From NCBI GenBank assembly GCA_018894105.1, contig CM032122.1, positions 40,207,404 through 40,271,403 of the forward strand: a DNA stretch of 64,000 nt. Reading direction: 5' to 3'. Source of the DNA: Jacaranda mimosifolia (Eukaryota > Streptophyta > Magnoliopsida > Lamiales > Bignoniaceae). Position numbers and translations under genes: made by a program. This document shows positions 1-10,875 of the stretch, piece by piece (within the stretch, counting starts at the first letter, position 1; each line of letters starts with the position of its first letter). The notes beneath the pieces are model-generated. The model made no database searches and had not been told where the DNA came from. It worked only from the letters and a program-made list of their open reading frames with translations.

Positions 1-3000
1 AGAGTTATCAACTTGAATCTAACGGCAGCATCGGTAAAGCTTATTCTTGTCAAGCCAGTGATGGTTTTCAGTATTGAACACATTCTTTATCATGTCTGAT
101 GTATTTATTTATCATTTGTGAAGGTTTATTGGGTCAGCCCATGCTAAAGAAGCCGAAGACCATGAGGCAATCACAGGATAACTCATTTGAGAATATGACA
201 TCCATTGGTGGGTCTGTTCCTTCTCCAGTAGGCTCCCAAATGAGTAACATGTCCAATCCAAATAAAGTTCTTAAAATGCTTGGCGGCCGGGATCGGGGTA
301 GGAAGCCAAAAGTTCTTAAGGTACATTTGTACAGATTATCATTCAGTGTTTCCCCCTTTCAACCTTTTAGTTGATTCTTTATGGTGTGATAAAACTCTGA
401 TGTTAAGCCTTCTGATTTCTATCAGATGCCTGCTGGTCAGCTGGGGTCAGGAAGTCCATGGACGCTCTTCGAGGACCAGGTTGAGTTGTATGCATTGCAT
501 GCATTGAAATACAAATACACGTCTTTTGAAACTTGAGATATGGTTTTCTTCAAGTCTTTGAGTTATCATCATAAGAATAAATTTTGATGAACTTCCTTAG
601 GCACTCGTTGTCCTGGCACATGACCTGGGCCCGAATTGGGAGCTTGTAAGTGATGTTATTAACAGTACTTTGCAGTTCAAGGTAAGATTATTCTAAATAT
701 TGATGGGGTTTTCTTAAATTTGATTATGATTTGTTTTCGAAGAAATCCTTTTCTTTTGTTCTTCTAATTTTATTTTTGTCAAGTGAATCATATTGTTTGT
801 TCCACGTAACCAGTGCATATTCCGCAAAGCTAAGGAATGTAAGGAGCGGCACAACTTTTTAATGGACAGAACTACTGGTGATGGAGCGGATAGTGCTGAA
901 GATTCTGGGTCCTCTCAACCTTATCCTTCTACATTACCTGGCATTCCCAAGGTAAACTGAATTTTCCTCTTTCTTGTTCGGCTGTATAACATACTAATTT
1001 TTTCACTTACTTCTTGAAATATATTATATTACCAGCCTAAATGCAATATCCTATCTTCTTTTTATCAGTATGATAGCTGTTACTATGGATGTTGCTTCTG
1101 CATGTCATACAGGGAAGTGCCAGACAGTTGTTTCAACGGTTGCAGGGGCCAATGGAAGAAGATACCCTCAAATCTCACTTTGAGAAGATCATAATTATTG
1201 GGCAGAAACAACATTATCATAAAAATCAGGTATCTTAATTGAATTCTATATGAATTGACGTATGCACTCCTGTCTGATATGGCTTCATCATTTTTCACCT
1301 TTTTCCTGCCTACACTTGTCTTGTCTGTTAGCTATTTTTGATACTAAGTACGGAGATCCTGGAATTAGAATAGGACTGTCTTTCCATCTCTTGAGCTTTT
1401 TAGCTCTCTGACTAGCATTCTGAAAATGCTTGTAGTCTGTAGTGTTGATTTTTTAAATAGTGGCCTGCAGAAATGCTGGGGGTATATTTTGCTTGTTCCT
1501 ATCATTGCATGTCCTCCACGTTATTTTGAACGCCCGATGGATTTTTTGGAGCTGTAAGTTTTAGTTCCAGTTTCACAAATCCATAAAATATTTTGCAGAT
1601 TCTTTTGTCTGAATAGTTGTCGTGCTTCGATTGGGTTATGCATTCTGTTTGTAAGTGTTTCTGAATTTTAAGATTAAGGTTCATGTTCTGTGTATCAATA
1701 TAGACATTTTGCATGATACTGCATCCCATATGGAAGTGTGAGTTTATGTTTAAGATTATGAAGAGATGAATGTGGGCTGATCTTTGAAGGTAATCGACTT
1801 TGGTTTTCCATTGGAAACTTTTATAGATATTTTTCTCTGCTTAATTCAAGCCTAGTATTGGTTGTTCATAATTATCTATGGGGATTTCCTTTCTTCTGTT
1901 ACTCTCTGTCCACTGCCATTTTCATGGTAGAACAATAAATGCTCAAATCCTTTTTGATTTACCTCATCACACTCTGTTATTTCACTTTCTTCCTCTGGAC
2001 TTGTCGTGACTATTATTTCTCAGTTTTTCTCATTAATAAAATTAGTAGATCTAATCATGCTGTTGGTTGATCTTTGTTTTGTTTAATTTCATGAATTCAT
2101 CTTGACTATGATGATGATTTCTTTTGAGAATGATAACCAGGATCCCAAACAACTCCAGCAACCTCACAGCTCTCATACAATTGCGCTTTCCCAAGTCTGT
2201 CCAAATAACCTGAATGGAGGAGGGCATATTTTAACGTAAGATATGCAATTGATTTGATCATGTGCATTTTTTGAAGTTGCATTATCTTATGGATGTTTGG
2301 AAATGAACTTTCTATGAACTGACTGGTGGCTTTCTTTGTTTTTCCTTTCTTTTCCTTTTCTCCAAATTCTACAATGCTTGGTCCTTTGAAGCCCTCTGGA
2401 TCTGTGTGATGCCACCATTGCTGACCCTGATATGCTTTCCCTTGGGTATCAAGGGCCACATTCTGGTGGATTAGCCATTCCAAATCAGGGTGGTGTTACT
2501 CCTACGCATCCTGCATCTGGTGCCAGTTCAGCGTTGCAAGGATCCCCAAATATGATGCTTGGCAATAACTTTTTATCATCACCGGGTGCTCTCAATTCCT
2601 CTGTCAGGTAATGAGCTGTTAAGTTCTCAGAATTTGCATTTGATTATGCTGTCGTTTCTAATGGGGCACATGCCTTTTTACTTGCCTTCTGTTAGGGATA
2701 GTAGATACATGGTTCCTAGATCTGCATCATTCTCAGCTGATGAACAGCAGAGGATGCAACAATTTAATCAAATGGTATCTAGTAGAAGTATGTTGCAACC
2801 CAGTATCTCTGTTCCTGGAGCTCTTCCAGGAGCTGATCGTGGTGGTCGTACTCTTCCTGGAGGCACTGGCATGGGTTTAGTGTCTGGCGTTAATAGAAGC
2901 ATGCCAATGGCAAGACCAGGGTTCCAAGGAATTGCTTCATCATCTCTTGTAAATTCTGGAAGTATGGTTTCCCCTGGTATGTCATCACCAAGTATGCACT

Positions 3001-5688
3001 CTGGAGTAGGCTCTGGTCAAGGAAGCTCAATGTTGAGACCTCGTGAAGCTATGCACATGATGCGGGTATGCTATTTATTATTTCTACTTTACTTTGTGTA
3101 ATTGGCCTTCACTACTTGAAGTTTTGGAGTTGTAACTCTGGAGGCATTTTGAGATAAGAAACACTACCATAATTTATGTTCACTATCCTGGTCATCAGAC
3201 AAGTACCTTAATGTGTTTTTTCCTCATATGTCATGGTTTATGGATTTCCTTTTGCTCTGCAACTTTCTTTTGCAACCTGAGTTTTTTTGTTAATTGCAGT
3301 TAGGTGCTAATTTTTCTGCTTATATATTGCCTAGGTAGGATGATGCTCTTAGGATGAACTGCCCCTAATTGGTGCTCTAGTATTATCGTGCTTTTAAAAT
3401 TTGAAATACTTGATAAAAATATTAGATTGTAATGATACTGACTTTTAGGCAGGCTGTAGAGTGTAGCCTTCATCAAGTGTCAGCTCATTCAGCTGTATTA
3501 ATAACTAACCATGGTGAACTTTCATTATTGTGTCAATAGATTATAAAATTAGTGCTTACTGTTGTGTCTAAGTAAGCTTTAGGCAACACAGCAGAAAATA
3601 CATTCATGTAGTATTCAATATTCATGATTCTCATCCATATTATCCTGCATACTAAGTTGAGCTTTGACAATAGTCATAGAGCATTCCCACGGTCAATTTT
3701 TCTTAATTAAGTCATCTGTTTAAATTCTGGGCAAGCCTCATTGCATTGGCGGGGAGGATCTTAATATGTGGCAGAAGAATCTTTGCCTATTGAGTTGGCT
3801 TTGATATGAAAATTTTGCATGAACTCAGGAGATTGTCATCTTTCCCATATATATATATATATTTGTGTTGCAAGTAAAATGATTCTTTAATTGAAGCTCA
3901 ACACAGAATTTATTTTCCTGAGAGTATCTTATCTGTTCTTGAACGGCGGAGTTAGCTTTTCTGGTTAGCTATTTATGTTTATTCATCCCTGTATTTCAGA
4001 TTTGCGTCTCTGTGTATTTCTATAACGTGTATTATATTGCCATGTAGCCTGGCCTGAGTCAGGATTCACAGAGGCAAATCATGGTGCCTGACCTTCAGAT
4101 GCAGGTCTCACCAGGAAACAGCCAAGGAGTGTCTCAATTTGGTGGGTTAAGTTCTCCTTTCCCGAATCAGACTGCTTCTCCACCAGTGTCTTCATACCCA
4201 CTTCACCATCAGCCGTCCCATCCAATATCTCCTCAGCAGACTCAAGTCCTTAGTCCTCATCATCCTCATTTTCAAGGATCAGCAAATCATGCTCCCAACC
4301 CCCAGCAGCAAGCCTATGCAATTCGCGTGGCTAAAGAGAGGCAACAACATCGTTTTCTGCAGCAGCAGCCACAACAGCAACTACAGCAAGCACAATTTGC
4401 TGCATCTAGTTCGGTGATGCCACATGTACAGTCACAGCATCAACTTCCTATCTCATCTCCTGTGCAAAATAGTTCACAAGTTCAACCTCAAGCGGGTTCT
4501 CCACCAGTATCACTTTCTCCATTGGCATCTGCTTCTTCAGTGAATTCAATGTCTCAGCATCAGCAGAAGCATCAAACACCAACTCAAGGAGTTGCACGGA
4601 GTGCGCAAGCTGGTAGCAGTGGGTTAACAACCAGTCAGACTGGAAAGCAACGACAAAGGCAGCAGCAACAGTTTTCGCAAGCTAACAGGCAACATCCTCA
4701 GCAGCGGCAGCAGCCACAAGCTCAACTGCCAGCTAAGGTTGCAAAGGGAGTTGGGAGAGGGAACCTGATGATGCATCAGAACATCCCGATAGATCCCTCC
4801 CTAGTAAATGGGGTTCCAACAAATCCAGTGAATCAGTGTTCGGAGAAAGGAGAATCAGCCACCCATGTAATGCAAAGTCAGGGCTTATATAGTGGTTCAG
4901 CAGTTAATGCTGTGCAACCCGCAAGGCAATATGTGTCTTCACAATCATCTAATCAGTCCCTGCCCCTGCAAAAATCTTATTCTGGTCAAGCTGTCTCATC
5001 AGCCAAACATCTACATCAAATGACTTCTCATTCCGATAACAGCAGTCAAAGTCATGCTCCAACAGTTGCTGCTGTTTCATCTTTGCCCATGGGTGGTTCA
5101 AACCACCAACAGGCACTGTCCCACCAAAAGTTAGTGAATCAGAATCAACCAGCTCTTCAAAGAGTGGTTCAGCCAAATCGCCATATTAATTCTGACCCAT
5201 CAAATAAATCACAAGCTAGAGTTTCTGACACTGATTTACACCGAACAAGCAGCACTACTGAGATGGATGCAATGACAGCATTGCCTCAGACAACTAATAA
5301 TGCAACTAATGCGGTTCAGGTTGTGTCTCCTGCCAGCGCGCATCAGTGGCATGCTTCAGAACCATTACTGGATCCAAATGCATTAAATTCAGCAACAAAT
5401 TTGAGTTCCTTGGTGTCGATGCCCTCAAACTCTAGTGAGTGTGCTCCTCAGGTGGGCCAAGGGCTTGGCCAGAGACCATCATCAGCCAGCTTTCCCTCTA
5501 TTAGGCATGATGGTGGTGCACAATGGCAGCAGCAGCCATCACAAGTACAACAGCCTAACTCACCTGTGCCCCAACCTCAGCAGCACCAGCAGCCTGTGCC
5601 GCCTCTACGTTCTCAGCAGCAGGCACAGCTTCTCCAAGCAGGCAATGGAAATTTGTATGGTAGGCCTGGTGAAAATAGATTGGAATGA
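1..5688 (+). CDS. EAF1: EAF1-like chromatin modification protein (3' part; 5' end outside window)
   Basis: Proposed exons: 1-33, 124-320, 426-479, 601-681, 814-951, 1113-1229, 2141-2235, 2392-2607, 2696-3065 and 4048-5688. The frame stays open through all nine junctions and gives 979 residues before the TGA. The exons at 426-951 encode a SANT/Myb-like domain (SPWTLFEDQALVVLAHDLG, then NWELVSDVI, then CKERHNFLMD). This is the C-terminal SANT domain of plant EAF1, the HSA/SANT platform subunit of the NuA4 histone acetyltransferase complex in the nucleus. The rest is low-complexity and rich in Gln, Ser and Pro; the 1.6 kb last exon is a Q-rich tail typical of EAF1A/B. The HSA domain should lie upstream of the window. 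The gene is convergent with the first B3 gene. Family assignment is strong; EAF1A versus EAF1B is not resolved. Confidence 0.9.
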
Positions 5689-6500
5689 AGCACCATTAAC
5701 AGATTGTGTGGTGATGATTGGTCCTGCCCATGCCTGGTCAGCATACTCTTGAGACATAAGTGTACAGGTAAGTCATATGTATTCATGTATCTGCCATATT
5801 AACTTATATTCATGGATTATTAGTTACTCTTTAAAGGTTCTTTATACGCTTAACTAATCCCATATTTTGAAATGGTCCAGCAAGTAGTTTCTAGCCCTCG
5901 AACTCAACTTACTGAAAAAAAAAAAAAAGAAAGGAAAGAACGATAGCAAGCTGTGAATAATTAATCTAGTTATCCAAAAACAGAAGAAATGCTGGGAATA
6001 CTTTCTATTTTTCCTGTGTTGCACCAGTTTTGCATTTATCTTATTATACTTGATCTTTTTGGTTTTCATTCGTATCTTTTGTGAATTATTCTGTCTTACA
6101 ATTGGCAAACTGTTGTGCTAATTGCGACTTGCATCTTTCTCAGGCGAAGCTTGTGGTTCTGCAAAGGGTGTATAGCACGTTGGCCAAGTTTAAGAGTTCT
6201 CTACGAATTGTGAAGAGACGCTGGGCAGTTCAAAGTTTTGGGAATTTTGTATATTAGAATTGCCCAAGGGCTTAGGGACGATAGAGACAGATAGTAGAGG
6301 TAGGTGTACAGGTTGTCTTCTCTCCTTTTGTTAACTTTTCTTATGCCCCTTATTGTTTTCCTGCTCAGTTGAGGGGCCATATTTGTTTTAGCCTGCATAG
6401 ATCAGTCATGTATTATTGCCCCTTTGTTAAAGGGAGGGTAGTTCTCATTGTTATGGCCGAAGGCTGTGGAATTTTTGTTAATATTAGTCTTCTTGTGTAT
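5689..6500 (+). other. EAF1 3' UTR containing a spliced intron
   Basis: A consensus donor (tgtacag, then gtaagt at 5768) and an acceptor (tttctcag ending at 6143) bracket a 376 bp intron that lies wholly after the stop codon. The transcript probably ends near 6.45-6.55 kb. The 3' end position is inferred from AT-rich sequence and the loss of any open frame. Confidence 0.55.
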
Positions 6501-6549
6501 ACTCTAGTCAAAATTCCTCAAAATAGTGATCATCCACAAACCTGAGCCT

Positions 6550-7178
6550 TGTGTTCTCTGTATATTGCCGTTGTATGTTGCCAAAGATTGGAACAACCAA
6601 CTAGTCCTATTTCATATTCATTTAGTGCCTACTTTGTTGTTTTGTACAGTTCAAATGAGCTAGTTGAAAATATGGGAGATTTTGATGTAAAAAGTTCTGA
6701 GGTGACTAAGTACAGAAAATGATGAGATCTGAAATTCAATTGTGCACCTCAGTCGTGATTCTTGAAACTTTACAGGATATTGATGCATTGTATCTAGTTC
6801 TTGGACGTTTTGATACAATCATATCATATCTTATTTGAGCATGTATATCTTTGGATTTTCACAGTTTCAGTTTGTATATCCACAACAATGTTATGAGCAC
6901 AGTTGGGCATCATTAGGATATATATTCGGGTACTGTTGTACAATTAGAAACAATTTTTTCTCAAGTGGATACAAAAATTTACGCGTCAATACCTACTATA
7001 GAATTACAATATGTTTTTGTTCGGTGAATACAGAACGCTTTAGCACCTAGTGCAATGAATCCTCATTTGTGTTTCTTACACAAACATAGAACATGGAAGG
7101 GGGCCACAAAACGGTGCAATGGAGAAGGGCCTACAAAATCAACGAATCTACAAAAATGAGGCATATCTTGGCTTCTAT
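6550..7178. other. Intergenic, between convergent EAF1 and B3 gene A
   Basis: No coding sequence is supported here. It holds AT-rich DNA and the probable 3' UTR of B3 gene A, which would read leftward from 7179. Confidence 0.5.
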
Positions 7179-8763
7179 TTACCATTCACATTCATCCATT
7201 TCTCGAGGCCCGTCATCCTCCAGGGGGTCCACGGGCTTCCTGAAATGCCTAATGACATAGTAGTGTTCATTAGAAACACTTGTGTCTAGAGCCCTGTAAA
7301 AAGCAATCTGATCACCAGCTTTCAGATCATGAGTTCTAACAAATCTGTTCCAGCCTGCAGCAAGGGAGTATCCTATCCTTCCCTCACTGATATGGTGTGA
7401 TAAGAACATAGTATATTGGCTGTCGTCTGAATCAAATACCAGAAGAAACTTCGCACATGTGCCCGGGCGGTAATTTACAATTTCAGGACAGTCGGTTAAA
7501 ACGCTTGCCTCATAAGCATCAAGGTATAGCTTGGGATTTACTCGAACAACTTCAGATGATGTGAGAATCTTTGTGAAGCAGTAGGCCTCAGGTGACAAAA
7601 TCCTGCAAAGAAGCAATAGCATAACTTAAAAAAGATTGAATCAGACGGGAAAAATTGTAGTAATGAAAGACCATAAGGGTCTGAGAAAGATAATATTCAA
7701 GAAAATATGGGTAAATTCTTGAACAAATTCCTCACAATTTCAGGATCATTCTTAATGGACAAAAGAGAAAAAAGAGAGAATCAGAAGTACCTAGAACCTG
7801 GCCCCTGCACATTTCTCCTGTCTTGATCATCTTCAAGACGTCTCTTCACTGGTAATTTAAATCTGATCTTCAGTGGTGCTTTATAAACTTTAGGCTGATC
7901 AGTTTTCTTGTGGCTGCCCTGTAAATCTCTTTGCCCAGCACCACTTGGCTTCCCTCTATACCCCAGAAAGGCTGCAGGCTTCCTAAAATACTTAAGGACA
8001 TAATACTTCTCATCAGAAACACTTCTGTCTGAAATCTTGTAAAAAGTGACCTCATCACCAGCTTTCAAACGATGAGATTTAACAAAATCCTTCCACTCTC
8101 CAGACAGGGAGTAATTTGTCCTTCCTGAACTGACGTACTGTGATAACAGCATATCGTATCGCCTATTATCTCCATCATATGTCAGAAGAAACTTTGAAGA
8201 TGTACTGCTTGGAAGATAATCTACGAGTCCAGGGCAGTCTATTAAAATGCTTGCCTCATGAGCATTAAAGAATAGCATGGGATTTTCAGGGATCACTTCA
8301 AATTTATCTAAAGTCTTTGATAAGCAGTAGTCCTCACGCGACAAAGTTCTGCAAGGATATTGCAATGGACAATAAAAATCATCCTTAGGGTCCTATTTAG
8401 GATCAAAACAAACCAAATAAGAATGCTCTAATAGAACATTCATAAACGTGTGACAAAAGAACTTGCTGTTTTTCAAAAAAGCATGCAGAAATCTTTAAGA
8501 AATTAAACCCTTATGATCATTCAAGAAACTATGTACGGATAGATTCTTGAATGAAATCCCATGTTAAGGATCATCTTGATGGCAAAATGAGAGAATTTGC
8601 AGTACCTCGAACCCGGCCCGGGCACATTTTTCTGAGTCTGATCAGCTGGAGGAGTCTTTGGTGAGACTGGATCACCTTCAACCTTAGAGTCCTCTTGTTC
8701 GTCGGGCGGTAAAATAGTAATGCCAGAAAAACCAGGCTGGTTCTCTTCAGTAGTGATATCCAT
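7179..8763 (-). CDS. B3 gene A: two-domain B3 DNA-binding protein
   Basis: Exons on the minus strand: 8606-8763, 7791-8348 and 7179-7602, giving 379 residues. Both introns are phase 2, splitting an Arg codon right after a GPGS motif. Residues about 54-175 and 240-375 are two B3 domains. Each begins with LSxExYC, has a KxL start, a YDMLLS or YTMFLS strand, a W-x-x-FV-x-(S/T)H core and an LKAGD turn followed by a Phe-rich strand. A basic linker (KIRFKLPVKRR) lies between them and could be a nuclear localisation signal. B3 proteins are plant nuclear transcription factors; the subfamily is not certain (REM-like or At2g33720-like). The start is the first ATG after the 5' UTR block shared with its paralogs, but the paralogs' own ATG is missing here. 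A longer frame upstream has no ATG. Confidence 0.8.
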
Positions 8764-8820
8764 AGTTTGATTAATAGGTGGCCACCCCAACCTTGGTTTT
8801 TTGCTTCTTGAGAGAGTGTT

Positions 8821-8862
8821 TTCTTGATTTCTAGAGTTTGATTTCTTGAGTAGTATTGCAAG
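8821..8862 (-). promoter_or_regulatory. Conserved 5' UTR block of B3 gene A
   Basis: The plus strand carries ctagagtttgatttcttgag followed by tagtattgca. Nearly identical blocks lie just upstream of the ATG in B3 genes B (13321-13360) and C (14981-15019), so this is duplicated leader sequence. In gene A no ATG follows directly. Confidence 0.65.
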
Positions 8863-9066
8863 CTCTCAGAGGGAGAAATGGGGAATGTAATGAAAGAGAT
8901 GTATGTATTGCCGGTGGAGTAGTAGCGCCGCAGCAATTCAATTTTTTCAATGGAAGGAATGTTCTTTCCTCTGGTTTGCAATAGAGAAAGCAAAAAAGAA
9001 AAAAGAAGGGAGAAAAATTGAAGAAGAAGACGATGAGAAGAACACTGAAGTGGATAGATAACTATC

Positions 9067-9097
9067 GCTTCTTCTTCTTCTTCTTCTTCTTCTTCTT
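9067..9097. repeat. (CTT)n microsatellite upstream of B3 gene A
   Basis: About ten uninterrupted CTT units, which read GAA on the transcribed strand, roughly 300 bp upstream of the proposed start of gene A. Confidence 0.9.
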
Positions 9098-9099
9098 TT

Positions 9100-10875
9100 C
9101 TTTTCTTTTTTAAATAAAAATTTATTAAAATTCGAATTCATGCATATTTGAATTTTATATTTATTTTGTGTCGTGTAGCGTGCACACACACACACATTAT
9201 AAGTTGGTATTTCAAAACTCTTGAATATATATAATACAAATCCAACACATCAAATTTAATTTATCTAATAAATAATAGACATAGGAAAAAGAAATTTAGA
9301 ATTAAAAAGAAAGGTCAATTAAGAAATTCTTAAAATTTGACAATATATTTTTCTTTTATCTTGTCTTAGCTAATATATATATATATATATATATAATTTG
9401 ATTGACTACATTAGTACATTCATCTTTTAACAATAAAATTAGTTGAAAATGCCCACGTAATTTATATATAAAAATAAATTAACACTAACATTCGTATATG
9501 AAAATGGATGTCCATGCACAAAATTTTCAATTTGCTCTCTATGCATACATCTTCCTTAATTTCTAAATAATAAAATCATGTATAAACATTGTGATAATTT
9601 TTATTTACAACGTTTATCTTTTTAAAAAAAATAAAAAATAAAAAATACAAGAAATCTATTTTACTTTTAAACTAATTTGTTACTTTAGTTTTGTCGTAAT
9701 AAAAAAAATTTAAAACACTCAACTTAAAAGGGTTTAGAGCATTTACAAGAAGTTTTTGTTACATGATGTAAGATTTTATTTTAAAAATAAGTTGTTAAAC
9801 ATGTAGCTAAAATAAGGTGTGATAGTTTATAAAGCATGTTAAGATAATTTTCACAAAGAAAAATCGTTTTATTTATAAGTAGTGTGAAAAGTTGGATAAC
9901 ACATAAATACATTTACTACATACATTTATTTGAACTAGAATTGTAAGTAATACTATGTGGTAATTAAACTTTATTGTATCCCGTAAACGTAATGTTTCAT
10001 TCGGAACTATTAGACTGAATTTCCATAAGATATGTGCCTCAATTTTACATATTATACGACGAAAGTATTGATGAAAATTTCTTATAAAAATTTCGATCGC
10101 TTCAAGTCGATGAAGTAATAAGTTTTGAGCACTTTGAATCCTTTATTTCATTTTTTATTTCATCTCCTATTCCAACTTGCTGTATTTATTGTAAGCATAT
10201 CTGATTTTCAATCAATTATTTTTATAAGGAAATATTTAATACACGTGTTATATATTCATCAAGTAAAATAGAAGATGAAATAGGGAATAGAATAGAGGAT
10301 TTAAACCGGTTTTGAGAGAGTTACGCTCCAAATATTCCTACTATTTCTTCTTATAAGTTTCCTTTTACTCTTCCATTTGTTTTACCTAATGCCAAACATG
10401 GTGCAATAGCTATGGGATGTCTGGGATTAAGATTTCTTTAGTATTAACTAGTCTCATTTTAATTAAAGCACTGGCAAGAACATACATTCTGCGAGGGAGC
10501 TTCGCACCTCTGTTCCTGACCGTCCTCCGCCAATGTCTCCGGCGGTTCTACGGTGGTTTGCAATGATTATCTTTCCATGATTTCAACTGAACTTTTCAGA
10601 AGGGAAATGTGGATCCTAGCGCAAGCTTCTTACAAAGTAGAGAAACCTTAAACAAATCATCCAAAAATTCTCTTTCCAAATATACTTCTGAGAAATCAAA
10701 ACAGTTACAAATAAACAAGAGAGTTAATAGTATAATAGAATTGTCTTCCTAGCTAGTTTGATAAACAACCAACTCCACAAACAGAGAATTCATATGCACT
10801 AACATAACCAAATTCTTACAAGAAAGGTTTTGACTTCTCCTTATTACCTTTTCTTGAAATCTTTTCAACTGGCAT
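9100..10875. other. Intergenic between B3 genes A and B
   Basis: AT-rich, with a (TA)n tract at about 9372-9395 and a small inverted-repeat element at 10130-10308. A more GC-rich patch at about 10470-10580 has no extended open frame and no recognised product. The left part should hold the promoter of gene A and the right end the 3' UTR of gene B. I see no further B3 exon. Confidence 0.5.
10130..10308. mobile_element. hAT-like MITE, copy 1
   Basis: A 179 bp element flanked by a perfect 8 bp duplication, gttttgag (10122-10129 and 10309-10316). The ends are imperfect inverted repeats: cactttgaatcct at the left, and cggtttaaatcctctatt as the reverse complement of the right end. A related copy in the opposite orientation lies at 56975-57152. 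An 8 bp target duplication fits the hAT superfamily. There is no coding capacity. Confidence 0.75.

Noticed and set aside
4448..5176. Antisense open frames in the last EAF1 exon
   Set aside because: They are mirror frames of a Gln-rich coding exon with no family similarity.
5435..5752. Alternative frame across the EAF1 C-terminus
   Set aside because: It overlaps the Q-rich frame that continues from upstream exons and would need a frameshift.
8521..8790. Reading frame in B3 gene A extending upstream to 8790 (GWPPINQT...)
   Set aside because: It begins with TTG, not ATG. The first ATG in this frame is at 8763, and the right-hand part beyond the GPGSR donor is intron.
8947..9195. Arg-rich frame at the (CTT)n tract
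   Set aside because: Pure microsatellite translation, no homology or start context.
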